This document shows positions 35,543 to 44,555 of a stretch of DNA of 64,000 bases, in pieces. Location of the stretch: the NCBI GenBank assembly GCA_963665865.2, contig CAXXWF010000001.1:2604001-2668000 (forward strand). Reading direction: 5' to 3'. Below the pieces are notes generated by a model. It was not told the DNA's origin and searched no databases. It saw nothing but the letters and a program-made list of their open reading frames with translations. The DNA comes from PHAA01 sp963665865 (lineage in GTDB: Bacteria > Bacillota > Syntrophomonadia > Syntrophomonadales > Syntrophomonadaceae). The position numbers and the translations under genes are program-made. Position 1 is the stretch's first letter; the number at the start of each line of letters is the position of its first letter.

Positions 35543-36182
35543 AGTGTTAGCCTCCTGTGCAGATATGTTTATTATGTCCCTAATATGTTGGGTAGAAAGG
35601 TTTGATTTGGAATCAGCCCTTCAAATTTTATTCCCAGTATTGCCTCTAGTTATAATTTTAACACAATACTTATCCATATTCTGGGCCAATAATAGTTATT
35701 ATCCTCATACCTACTGAAATCTGTGCAGCTAATGTTGCTTAATTACTGCTCGATGATAGCGATTGTAAATATTAGACATCAGCTGCAGCAATCCTTCCCT
35801 CTTTTGGGCATTCACGCCATTTGGAAGGTATTGGTGTAACAAGGCGAGAAAGTAACACTCAGTTCTTTAGGCCGGTGGTTATTAGAATATCTCCTAATTA
35901 GAAAACAATATTCAAATACGGATTCGGGGAAAAGACGGAAAGGAGGAAATTCAAACCATTCATTATTGCAACCATGATATAACAATCTCAGGAAGAAAAT
36001 TGCCGTTTGATTTTAACTGCTGAACCTCTAAAAAGTCCACATTTGAATGGTGATGCAACTCCAACAATTATAAAGAATAGCTCATTATCAACGACTTCAA
36101 CCACTTATGTTGCAGAATTATCAATATTTGCTGACCCAACTGTTTACAGGCACTGGGAGTTCTTTTACAAACCCTAGCTCCT
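35543..36182. other. Decayed intergenic region
   Basis: No intact gene. Two fragments look once coding: a minus-strand frame at 35729-35866 (contains FLALLHQYLP and QLMSNIYNRYHR) and a plus-strand frame ending at 36177 (contains LILTAEPLKSPHLNG and YRHWEFFYKP). Neither has a start site and I recognise neither. Confidence 0.5.
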
Positions 36183-36581
36183 ATGGAAAGCATGGATGGG
36201 ATAACTGTAAAAAGTTTAAGAACTGCAGATATTCAAGTTGGACTTTTGACAGGAATAAAAACAAATACTACTGTGTCAGTAGGAACATGGGGTAATAAGT
36301 ATGAACACTTAGGATTATGGTATAATTTAGAAGGTTATTACTCTACTTCTGATACTAATCGCGGATCATTAAATATTAGCCTAACTGCTGACCAATTAAA
36401 TGCTCTTGATTACTATATCATTTACCATGATAATTGGTCATTAGTGATTAACTGTTCTTATTTTGCAATGAATTATTGGAATTCAGTAGCTCCATTTAGC
36501 ATGATGATTTTACCAGTGTCACCGATTTATTCTCCTATAAATTTGGCAAGTTTAATTAGAAACATGCCTACATGGCAGTGA
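36183..36581 (+). pseudogene. Hypothetical protein fragment, possibly papain-like
   Basis: A 132-residue frame without a ribosome site. The stretch WSLVINCSYFAMNYWN resembles the Asn-Cys-x-x-Phe nucleophile region of NlpC/permuted-papain proteins, but no upstream His domain is clear. Overlapping frames upstream suggest a broken gene. A/T-rich composition. Confidence 0.35.
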
Positions 36582-36666
36582 AACAAAGCTGTACCATATC
36601 AATATAGTGCATATTACGCCAACGGAACAGGAGTTCCCAAAGGAAGAACCCAGTATTAATTTGCTA

Positions 36667-36707
36667 AAGATTGGGCTGACAACGAACTTCGTTGTCAGCC
36701 CAATCTT
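36667..36707. repeat. Perfect 41-bp palindrome
   Basis: A 20-base arm (36667-36686) and its exact complement (36688-36707) flank one central base, forming a very stable hairpin. It lies about 40 bases before the gene at 36748 and could terminate upstream transcription or be an insertion relic. Confidence 0.8.
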
Positions 36708-36747
36708 AAATATACTATCAACAGGACTAAAAAAGGTTGGTGATACA

Positions 36748-37107
36748 ATGAAATTCAATAAAATAATCTTAATTATAATAACGTCTTTAATCATTGTTGT
36801 AGTAGTGTGGGATATTAATAGGGAATATACGGTATATCCAAATACTATAGACATAACAAATATCGATGTGACGGATAATTTTATTAATGTGAAGGGTGAA
36901 TTTAATGGAAGCGCAGTATGGTATGAAGGGTACAAAACCAAATATGATAATGGAAATTTATATATCACAATATTGGGTTTGAAGCTAGCACCCGCCTCAA
37001 AAGGAAGTATCAATATTTCTATCCCAAATAACTTTGGGAAAATAGATGCAATATATTTAACCGGTGATAGAAACAATGATGATATTTTGATATGGCCAAA
37101 GAACTAA
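36748..37107 (+). CDS. Hypothetical membrane-anchored protein
   Basis: A 119-residue protein with an N-terminal hydrophobic helix (MKFNKIILIIITSLIIVVVV) and a small beta-rich external domain (about 35-119). The ATG is behind AAAAGGTTGG. A/T-rich, unlike the rest of the window. No family recognised. Confidence 0.6.
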   Translation: MKFNKIILIIITSLIIVVVVWDINREYTVYPNTIDITNIDVTDNFINVKGEFNGSAVWYEGYKTKYDNGNLYITILGLKLAPASKGSINISIPNNFGKIDAIYLTGDRNNDDILIWPKN

Positions 37108-37188
37108 TTATAAAAGTTTCGCTACAAAAATTATTTAAAGGGGTCAAAGGGTCATACCTGACATGACAACATCGTTTCTGTTAATCAA

Positions 37189-37674
37189 ATGGAGCTGAAG
37201 GAAGCAGTCATTTTCGCCATTATTAATGAGTCGTTCATATTCAGAAAGGTTATGATTAATATAAAAGAGATACTACCAACAATATTGCTATTTATTATAA
37301 GCAATATTGTAGAACTATTAATTTTGGGTTACTTATTTATTGTATATTCATCATTACTTCCATCTTTCTGGCTGAATATATTTCTATGGCATGAAACAGA
37401 TCCAATTAGCATACTTATCGTGTGGTATTTAGTAATTATCTTTTTATTTATAGGAGGAATATTAAAAGAAATTGGAACGAAAGTTCCGATATCGAAACTA
37501 AATGCAACACTTCCTTTTTATACTATTGGATATTTAGCCGTAACTATTTTTACGGTTGATAAATTTCGTAACTTTTACATAATTTCTAGTTGGCTTGTAA
37601 TAGTTATCTCTTTTATTTCCATCATTATTACAACAATTATAAGCTTAAGAAAGATAACAATTAGCTTTAGATGA
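37189..37674 (+). CDS. Hypothetical integral membrane protein
   Basis: A frame of 161 residues with about five hydrophobic helices rich in Ile/Leu/Val. The start is uncertain (ATG at 37189 has no ribosome site; ATG at 37252 has AGAAAGG very close). A/T-rich like its neighbour. Function unknown; the membrane topology suggests a Yip1-like protein, but this is only an impression. Confidence 0.55.
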   Translation: MELKEAVIFAIINESFIFRKVMINIKEILPTILLFIISNIVELLILGYLFIVYSSLLPSFWLNIFLWHETDPISILIVWYLVIIFLFIGGILKEIGTKVPISKLNATLPFYTIGYLAVTIFTVDKFRNFYIISSWLVIVISFISIIITTIISLRKITISFR

Positions 37675-37732
37675 AGAAAAATAACCGTCCCCTGCTTCAG
37701 GACGCAATTATGCCAGCAACAAAGTGAAAATC

Positions 37733-37764
37733 AAAAGGGATAAGCGAATTGCTTATCCCTTTTA
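37733..37764. terminator. Bidirectional terminator
   Basis: AAAAGGGATAAGC (37733-37745) pairs with GCTTATCCCTTTT (37751-37763). It separates the convergent membrane-protein gene and the Hdr/Flox operon. A relic of the GGGAC repeat family (ACCGTCCCCTG) lies just upstream at 37684. Confidence 0.85.
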
Positions 37765-37775
37765 TCATTAACTTT

Positions 37776-38630
37776 CTACCACTCGGGCGGCAGATCTCTT
37801 AACTGTTTGAGATAATAGACTGGTCCATCGAGACAGATGAATTCGCTGCCGATATTACAGCGGCCGCATTTGCCAATGCCGCATTTCATGCGCATCTCCA
37901 GGGTGGTTATGACCTGGTCATCATTGTAGCCCATCTTTTCCAAAGACTGCAGCACGAACTTGATCATAATTGGCGGACCGCAGACCACGGCGATGGCACC
38001 GTTGAAACTGGGATTCAGTTCTTCCAGATAAGCTGGGACAAATCCGACATGACCATCCCATTCTGCTTCTGCATTATCAATAGTCACAAAGACTTCTGTA
38101 TTGGTCTCCTTGGGCCAAAGATCGAACAACTCTTCTTTAAAGCAGAGATCGGCTTTACTGCGGCTGCCGTAGAGAATAGTTATTTTACCATAGTCCTCCC
38201 GGTGCTTGAAGCAATATTTGATAAAGGAACGCAGGGGCGCTAAGCCGATGCCGCCAGCGATAAAGACCATGTCCTTACCTTTACAGGCCTCAACCGGGAA
38301 ACCATTACCATAGGGTCCCCTGACTCCGATCTTTTGTCCTACTTCGATCTGATGGAGTTCATCGGTTAAAAGGCCGACACGTTTGATGGCAAACTCCAGA
38401 TATTCCTGCTCTTCCTGCCAGGTACAGGAGATCATGGCCTCCCCGATAGGCAGGTGAGAAACCATACCGCACTGGCCTGGGGCTACCTGGAAAGGAAGTC
38501 CATTGCCGTCAGTATTCTTTACAAAGAAGCTTTTTACGTCCGGGGTACGGTCAATAATATCGATTACCTCAACAATAATTGGCACCAGGGGTTGTTCACT
38601 GCAGGTGCATTTGTTATCCTGATCAGGCAT
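37776..38630 (-). CDS. FAD/NAD(P)-binding subunit, FloxA/AsrB-like
   Basis: A 284-residue flavin reductase of the ferredoxin-NADP reductase fold: an N-terminal beta-barrel (residues 10-105), an NAD-binding half (GKDMVFIAGGIGLAPLRSFI and CGPPIMIKFV), and a C-terminal [2Fe-2S] cysteine motif (MKCGIGKCGRCNIGSEFIC). This is the NAD(H) entry or exit point for the Hdr complex. It is the last gene of the operon, overlapping the previous one by 8 bp. Confidence 0.9.
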   Translation of the reverse strand: MPDQDNKCTCSEQPLVPIIVEVIDIIDRTPDVKSFFVKNTDGNGLPFQVAPGQCGMVSHLPIGEAMISCTWQEEQEYLEFAIKRVGLLTDELHQIEVGQKIGVRGPYGNGFPVEACKGKDMVFIAGGIGLAPLRSFIKYCFKHREDYGKITILYGSRSKADLCFKEELFDLWPKETNTEVFVTIDNAEAEWDGHVGFVPAYLEELNPSFNGAIAVVCGPPIMIKFVLQSLEKMGYNDDQVITTLEMRMKCGIGKCGRCNIGSEFICLDGPVYYLKQLRDLPPEW

Positions 38631-39648
38631 TAATCTCTGCCTCCTTTACTGCATCGATGATTCTCACGATGTTAACATCCGTCGGGCAGACGATAATACA
38701 CCTTCCACAGCCGGTACAAAGCGGGGTTCCATATCTTTCTTTATAGAATTCCAATTTATGCAGAAAGCGCTGGCGAAAGCGTTCTTTGCTGGCGCCTCGA
38801 GGGTTGCCGCCCCCGGCTTCCCGTGAATACTCTTCAAACATACAGGAGTCCCAGGTCCGGAATCGGTAGCCTTGATCTCCCCACATTTTGACTTGAATGT
38901 CGAAACAATAACAGGAAGGACATACATAGGTACACATGCCGCAGTTGATGCAGGGCTCGGATAATTTATCCCATAAGGGGTGTTCAAACATACCTTTTAG
39001 CTTCTCGGCGACACCGCTGTAGTCAACCTTCTTGGTGAAGGGTTTTACTTCCGGCAGTTTGACTTCCTTTTCTTCCAATAGATCGGCGATAAGTGCGGTT
39101 ACAGCTTCGCCCTTGGCGCTTTTTACATCCCAGACAAAGCCATCCCCGACATCGCGAAGGATGACATCGGCTTGGGTGGGGTCCAGGGAATTGACATCCA
39201 TGGCGTTGCAGAAGCAGTTGGCACCGGGTTCATAACAGGCATTGGCGATAATGGTGTTGCCACTTCGACGGGCCTTGTAGAAGCTATCTTCATAGCCTCT
39301 GGTAAGAAATACGTCATCCATGGCAATTATGCCTTTGACGTCACAGCCTCGAGCTCCAAAAATAATGGTGGGGTGAGCGTCTTCATAAGTTTTGTCTATA
39401 TTGACTTCCACGCCCTGACTTTTAATGCTGTACATTTTCTCAGTTTGAGGCAGCACTACATTTTTGGGGGACTGATAAACGTTCAGGGCGTCCAGCATCA
39501 GTTCATCCTGGCTATTGTCAAAGCTCTTCCAGGTAAAATATCCGCTCTGCGGCCCTTTTTGCATGGGCACAAAGACTTCGTTTTGATCACTAAGTTTATT
39601 TAACGCTGTTTCCAGCTTGGCTTTGCTTAATACCTTCACATTTTCCAC
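38623..39648 (-). CDS. 4Fe-4S dicluster protein, FloxB/AsrA-like
   Basis: A 341-residue electron-transfer protein. The C-terminal third has two ferredoxin cysteine motifs (CINCGMCTYVCPSC and CTGCGRCIIVCP), while the N-terminal part has CDVKG and a CYEPGANCFC cluster-binding region. It resembles the beta subunit of sulfhydrogenase/anaerobic sulfite reductase and probably relays electrons between the flavin subunit and Hdr. Three bases separate it from the upstream gene. Confidence 0.88.
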   Translation of the reverse strand: MENVKVLSKAKLETALNKLSDQNEVFVPMQKGPQSGYFTWKSFDNSQDELMLDALNVYQSPKNVVLPQTEKMYSIKSQGVEVNIDKTYEDAHPTIIFGARGCDVKGIIAMDDVFLTRGYEDSFYKARRSGNTIIANACYEPGANCFCNAMDVNSLDPTQADVILRDVGDGFVWDVKSAKGEAVTALIADLLEEKEVKLPEVKPFTKKVDYSGVAEKLKGMFEHPLWDKLSEPCINCGMCTYVCPSCYCFDIQVKMWGDQGYRFRTWDSCMFEEYSREAGGGNPRGASKERFRQRFLHKLEFYKERYGTPLCTGCGRCIIVCPTDVNIVRIIDAVKEAEINA

Positions 39649-39651
39649 CCC

Positions 39652-40557
39652 CTACAAAAAGCTGTCCGGGTCGTTTTCACGGTACACGCTGAGGGGAGGT
39701 TTAGAACCTTCCACATATAGCATGCCAGCTTCCGGCCCGCCAAATAATGTGCCAACGTCTTTGATAAGTTTTCGATTTAAGAGCATCAAGGGAATGTTGA
39801 CCGGACAGACCCGTTCACATTCACCGCATTCAATACAGCGTCCGGCCATATGAGCGTGTTTAACCAGATGATACATCATGTTGTCAGATGCGCTGTTTTC
39901 GCGTCCCACCCACTGCGGTTTCATTTCATCGAAGATACAGGTCCGGCAGTCGCAGGCCACACATACCTGGCGGCAGGCGTAACAGCGGATACAGGTGGAA
40001 AAGGTGTCTTCCCAAAATTTATATTTCTCATCGGCTGACATCGCTTCGATTGCTCTGACTTTCGCAAAGCGGTCGCCCTGCTGCCGAGGACTCTGTTCGG
40101 GCCCGACCAATTCATCATAGATGACCGGATTAGGCTGAATGCAGTCCAGACATTTCTGCGCCAGTCCGTCTTCTTCCTGCTGCTTGCTAAACCCGCCATA
40201 GTTCCGGGCTGCTGCCAGGGGATCTTTCATGCCTGGACAGGGAATACCAACGATATACAGACGATCCCTTTTGATCTGCAAATCCTCTAAAAGTCTTACA
40301 ATCCCGCGTGAATCGCAGCCTTTAACCGCAATGCCGATTCTTGCGTGGCTGTCTCTGAATTTCAAAAGAGAATTGGATATGTTAGAAATGCTATACTCGT
40401 TAAAAACAATATTCTTAACGTCTTCAGCATTTCGAGCCACATAGGACTTATTTTGAAAATCTAACTCACCTTTTTCCCAGGCCAGGAAAACATCTATCTT
40501 CCCCTCTGCAAAAAGCTGGGCCGCAATTGTTTGTATTTTATTTGTTATTTCTTTCAT
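39652..40557 (-). CDS. 4Fe-4S dicluster protein, FloxC-like
   Basis: A 301-residue protein related to the previous one (VKGCDSRG near residue 77, then CIRCYACRQVCVACDC and CIECGECERVCP). The pairing of two such paralogues next to an AsrB-like subunit and an MvhD-like subunit is the signature of Flox clusters. Its ATG overlaps the stop of the MvhD-like gene (ATGA). Confidence 0.87.
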   Translation of the reverse strand: MKEITNKIQTIAAQLFAEGKIDVFLAWEKGELDFQNKSYVARNAEDVKNIVFNEYSISNISNSLLKFRDSHARIGIAVKGCDSRGIVRLLEDLQIKRDRLYIVGIPCPGMKDPLAAARNYGGFSKQQEEDGLAQKCLDCIQPNPVIYDELVGPEQSPRQQGDRFAKVRAIEAMSADEKYKFWEDTFSTCIRCYACRQVCVACDCRTCIFDEMKPQWVGRENSASDNMMYHLVKHAHMAGRCIECGECERVCPVNIPLMLLNRKLIKDVGTLFGGPEAGMLYVEGSKPPLSVYRENDPDSFL

Positions 40558-40988
40558 CGCGCATCCCTCAGCTTTCCGTTGGGTCCGAGCTTTTTCACAG
40601 CTGCGACTAATTTGCCCATAGTTTCTTGAAATTTGATGCCTTCAGCTCCTGATATCCAGGAAACCATATATCTCTCGGGTTCAATCCCGATAAATTCCAT
40701 CAGGCTTTTCATCACCGTCTGCCGACGGCGTTGATAGTAATTGCCACTACCATAGTGACAGTCTCCAGGGTGTCAGCCGGAGAGGAGTATGCCATCCACC
40801 CCTCGATTGAAGGCCCTTAAAACCAGCATAGGGTCCATTCGTCCTGAGCAGGGTGTTCGAATAATGCGCACATCAGCTGCATACTCTAAATGGTTTAAAC
40901 CGGCGAGATCTGCGGCTGCATAGGAACACCAATTGCAGGCAAATACAATAATTTTCGGTTCCCAGCCGGTTTGTGTATCTATAGACAT
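40554..40988 (-). CDS. FloxD/MvhD-like iron-sulfur subunit, predicted selenoprotein
   Basis: A 144-residue protein if the in-frame TGA at 40773-40775 is read as selenocysteine. The first 71 residues end DGILLSG; after TGA the same frame continues HPGDCHYGSGNYYQRRR and ends at the ATGA overlap with the next gene. In MvhD the residue at this point is Cys (GCHxGDCHY), and selenocysteine occurs there in some methanogens. Other cysteines are in FACNWC and RTPCSGR. The subunit passes electrons to HdrA. A hairpin lies 15 bases beyond the TGA. Confidence 0.9.
40743..40775 (-). promoter_or_regulatory. UGA codon and SECIS-like hairpin of the MvhD-like gene
   Basis: On the minus strand UGA (40773-40775) is followed after 15 bases by CACTA-TGG-TAGTG (40745-40757), extendable by flanking bases. 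The position and small loop fit a bacterial selenocysteine insertion element. Confidence 0.7.
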
Positions 40989-42970
40989 AATGCGTCCACC
41001 TCCGATACAAGTTGGTCATTACTAAAGCCCTTCAGATTGAGGGCGAGAGTCCGGCAAGCAGGCAAGCAGGTACCGCATCCCTGACAAAGGCTGTTATTTA
41101 CTGCCGCCACCTGGCGGGTAAAGGGACCATGTCCATGGCCGCCCCGCTCGTTAATCTCCTGCAGGGAAAGGGCATTATATGGACAAATCGGTATACACAG
41201 ACCGCAGCCTGAACATTTCGTAATATCAATTTCTGAGACCATCGGTTCGGTGGCCAGTTCGGCTTTCGAGAACAAGCCCAGGACCTTTACAGCCGCTCCA
41301 CTGGCCTGTGCCACCGTATCTGGAATATCTTTCGGTCCCTGACAGGTTCCGGCCAAATATACCCCGGCCGCAAAAGTTTCCACCGGCTGCAGCTTGGGAT
41401 GGGCTTCCTGGAACCAGCCGTCTTTGTCGACTGAGAAGCCGATCTTCTTAGCCAGATCCACTGCTCCGGCTGATGGCACCATGGCTGTGGCCAGGACCAC
41501 CATATCTGCTTCGACTTCCAAGGGCATACCCAGCAGGGTATCTTCGGATTTCAAGATCAACTTATCCCCCCGGGGGTAGATTTTGCTGACTCGACCACGA
41601 ATATATTTGGCACCGGAATTCAAGGCCCGCTGATAAAACTCTTCATAGTTTTTGCCGGCGGTACGAACATCCATATAGAAGACATAGGCTTCGCTGTTTT
41701 CTATTTTGGTCTTTACCTGATAAGCGTGTTTGGCCGTATACATACAGCAGGCGCGGGAGCAATAGCTCTTGCCTTTGGTATCATCGCGCGAACCTACGCA
41801 TTTAATAAAGGCAATGTGTTTGGGCTCTTTCCCATCTGACGGTCGCACGATCTGTCCGCCGGTAGGCCCGCCTGCGGATACCAGGCGTTCGAACTCCAGC
41901 CCGCTGATAACATCCGGGTATTTGCCATAACCATATTCACCATAGGCTTCTTTCCAGTTAAACTGATCATAACCGGTGGCCATGATGATGGCACCAATCT
42001 CAATTTCTTTTTCAACTGCCAGGTCCTTGAAGTTAACTGCATCGGTGGGACAAACTTTTTCGCAAATCCCACATTTATCACTGGTCAGCTTTAAACAGTT
42101 TTCGGCATCGATGTAGGGTTTGCCCGGCACCGCCTGCGCAAACAGCTTGTGAATGGCTGGTCTTTTACCCATGCCAAAATCAAATTCATCGGCCAGTTTT
42201 TTGGTGGGACATTTATCTATACAGGTTCCACACCCAGTACAGGTATCCCAATTAACATATTTGGGTTTTTGTTTAACGGTAACCTTGAAGTTACCAATAT
42301 ACCCGCTTACTTTGGTGACTTCGGAATAGGTCATTAGCTCAATGTTAGGATGCTGCGCCGCAGCAACCATCTTGGGAGTGCCTATTCAGGCTGCGCAGTC
42401 CATGGTGGGGAAGGTCTTGTCGAGCTGCGTCATCTTCCCGCCAATGGAGGCCTCTCTTTCTACAATAATAACCTGATGCCCGCCTTCGGCGATATCCAGA
42501 GCAGCCTGCATTCCAGCAATACCCCCGCCGATGACCATGGCTTTCTTGGTAATGGGAACTGTTGAAACCTGCAGCGGTTTGTTACGCAAAGCCTTGGAGA
42601 CAGCCATTCTGACCAGGGCCTGGGCCTTCTGGGTGGCCTGGTCACGATCATGGGTAACCCAGGAATTCTGCTCCCGTATATTGACCATTTCCATCATATA
42701 GGCGTTCAGGCCGCCGGCGGCCGTGGCTTTGCGGAACGTAATCTCATGCATACGCGGGGAACATGATGCTACCACGACCTGCTCCAGTTTTTGTTCCAAA
42801 ATGGCATTTCTAATGAGTTCTTGTCCCGGATCTGAACACATATATTTATAATTGATGGCATAAACAACGCCGGGCAATGTTTTTGCGTATTCAGCTACTT
42901 TGGCAGTATCAACCGTAGCAGCGATGTTGGTTCCACATTCGCACACAAATACGCCTACTCGTTTCTTCAT
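40979..42970 (-). CDS. hdrA: Heterodisulfide reductase subunit A, predicted selenoprotein
   Basis: A 663-residue flavoprotein if the in-frame TGA at 42386-42388 encodes selenocysteine (residue 195). Before it the product has CECGTNIA, AVGGGIAG-type VIGGGIAGMQAALDIA and FPTMDCAA; after TGA the frame continues IGTPKMVAAAQHPNI, the conserved HdrA sequence with Cys at the TGA. Ferredoxin motifs follow at CTGCGTCIDKCP, CGICEKVCP, CSGCGLCIPICP and CQGCGTCLPAC. HdrA is the electron-bifurcating FAD subunit. It overlaps the MvhD-like gene by 10 bp, and GGAGGAGGGAG precedes the ATG. Confidence 0.92.
42351..42388 (-). promoter_or_regulatory. UGA codon and SECIS-like hairpin of hdrA
   Basis: On the minus strand UGA (42386-42388) is followed after 20 bases by TGCTGC-GGC-GCAGCA (42351-42365), a perfect six-pair stem with a three-base loop. 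The distance fits bacterial SECIS elements. Confidence 0.72.
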
Positions 42971-43274
42971 CTTCTCCCTCTCCCTCCTCGGTGGAATTAC
43001 CCTTGCGGGTACTACTGATGCATCCTGACGGATGCAATTAAGGTTGCTACTTAATGGTATATGATAAGGAGAACTATAGCCGCTGATATCGCTGATTAAT
43101 ATGATTACCGCTGATTTTTTACTTTTTTATATTACTAGAGAAAGTTATTGTTCTCCAAAAAGAAATCTGCGATAATCCGCGCCCGGAGGGTCAGCGATGT
43201 CAGCGTCTATCGTTCCTTCCTCGTTTCCCCTTTTGTCAAATCTTCTGTTAACGGTGAAACTCTTGTTATTATAA
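42971..43274. other. Intergenic spacer inside the Hdr operon
   Basis: About 300 bp between hdrB and hdrA with no gene. It holds several near-repeats of CGCTGAT/ATCAGCG (for example at 43081-43121 and 43190-43205), which look like a repetitive intergenic element. It may split the operon or reduce downstream expression. Confidence 0.5.
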
Positions 43275-44555
43275 TTAATCCTGACATTCACCCTGCCGTT
43301 TCAGTTCTTGCTGCACGAAGGCACCGGCGGCTTTTTTGGCCAATTCCATATCCTTCGCCATCAAGGTTGCTAATTTGCCAATCTTCTTTTCATCCAGAAT
43401 TGATACCAGGACTCCCGCCTGAGCAGGATCCGCAATCAGTCTAGCAGCCATTTTGTCTGGATTCTTCGTTAAAGCAGTGACAAAACCATCAATTTTTTTG
43501 GTATCCGGCGCCGGGGCTGCTTCCCCACTTGGGGCATTTTTATCCTGGGCAGCTGCGTCTCCGGTTTTGGCTGCTTTCGCCTCAGCTGCTTTCTCCTTGG
43601 CCGCTTTGGCCGCCGCGGCTTTCGCCTGGGCTTTGGCGGCTGCTTCTTCGGCGGCTTTTTCTGCAGCTATTTTGGCCTCGGCGGCTCTGATCTTAACTGT
43701 TTCTAAATATTTACCCGCTTCCACAAAATGCTTTTCAATGCCGACCGTTTGCGGGGCGTCTCCGCTGGCAATGGCCAGCAGCTCAGTCACATAATAAATG
43801 GGCAGATTAAATTTTTCTCCAAACTGTTTTTCCACGGCAGCTTGACGCATATCCAAATTCAGCATACAGAGCGGACACGCAGTTACCAGGCATTCTGCCC
43901 CTGATTCTTTCGCGTCCTTCAAAACCCGGTAGAGCATTCGCATACCAACGTCAGGGCGGGCGGTTACCAGGGCCGCACCACAGCATTCCGTCTTATGAGA
44001 CCATTCTACTGCATCTGCTCCCAAAGCTTTCATGACCTTATCCATGGTCTGCGGATCCTCCGGGTCATCAAATCCGGTGTGCTCTACAGGACGAACCAGC
44101 AAACAGCCATAGTAGGAAGCTGCCTTCATGGTTGTCAAAGGGTTTGTGACCTTGGCTGTTATTGCCTCGGTGCCGATTTTATTGACCAGAACATCTAGAA
44201 TGGAAAGAGTTTCGGTACTACCCTGCAATTCCATATCTAAAACCTGTTCAATCTTCTTTTTCATTTCCGGGTCATGCTGCACCGCATGCTCCGCTGTACG
44301 GAAACGGTTGTAGCAGGCTGCGCACGGAGCAATTATCATATTAAGGCCTGTCTTTTCAGCAATGGCAAGGTTTCGAGCCGGTAGTGCCAGGGACAAAAGC
44401 TTATCGGTATTGTGTCCCGAGGTTGCCCCGCAGCAATTCCAATCCTCCAGTTCCTGTAGTTCAAAACCTAGTATTTTAGAGGTTCTCTCCATCGACAGGC
44501 CGTACTCGATCCCACTGCCATCAGCCGAGCATCCTGGGTAATAGGCATATTTCAT
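43275..44555 (-). CDS. hdrB: Heterodisulfide reductase subunit B with Ala/Lys-rich extension
   Basis: A 426-residue protein. Residues 1-290 are a normal HdrB with two CCG domains: YPGCSADG, WNCCGATS, APCAACYN, then YYGCLLVRP, TECCGAAL and TACPLCMLN. These bind two noncubane [4Fe-4S] clusters that reduce a disulfide. The last 130 residues are extra: a highly charged Ala/Lys/Glu-rich helix (about 290-350) and a C-terminal helical domain. The extension is not part of standard HdrB and is unexplained. It overlaps hdrC by one base. Confidence 0.92.
   Translation of the reverse strand: MKYAYYPGCSADGSGIEYGLSMERTSKILGFELQELEDWNCCGATSGHNTDKLLSLALPARNLAIAEKTGLNMIIAPCAACYNRFRTAEHAVQHDPEMKKKIEQVLDMELQGSTETLSILDVLVNKIGTEAITAKVTNPLTTMKAASYYGCLLVRPVEHTGFDDPEDPQTMDKVMKALGADAVEWSHKTECCGAALVTARPDVGMRMLYRVLKDAKESGAECLVTACPLCMLNLDMRQAAVEKQFGEKFNLPIYYVTELLAIASGDAPQTVGIEKHFVEAGKYLETVKIRAAEAKIAAEKAAEEAAAKAQAKAAAAKAAKEKAAEAKAAKTGDAAAQDKNAPSGEAAPAPDTKKIDGFVTALTKNPDKMAARLIADPAQAGVLVSILDEKKIGKLATLMAKDMELAKKAAGAFVQQELKRQGECQD

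Noticed and set aside
36552..37076. A minus-strand 174-residue frame opposite the hypothetical gene at 36748
   Set aside because: It has no ribosome site, and its apparent membrane segments come from reading A/T-rich sequence backwards; the plus-strand gene has a clear start.
40773..42388. The two in-frame UGA codons as ordinary gene-ending or pseudogene stops
   Set aside because: Both fall exactly at family-conserved cysteines, the frames continue with conserved sequence, and each is followed by a hairpin at SECIS distance.
43453..43794. A plus-strand Ala/Ser-rich frame opposite hdrB
   Set aside because: It is the reverse-strand shadow of the Ala/Lys-rich extension of hdrB.
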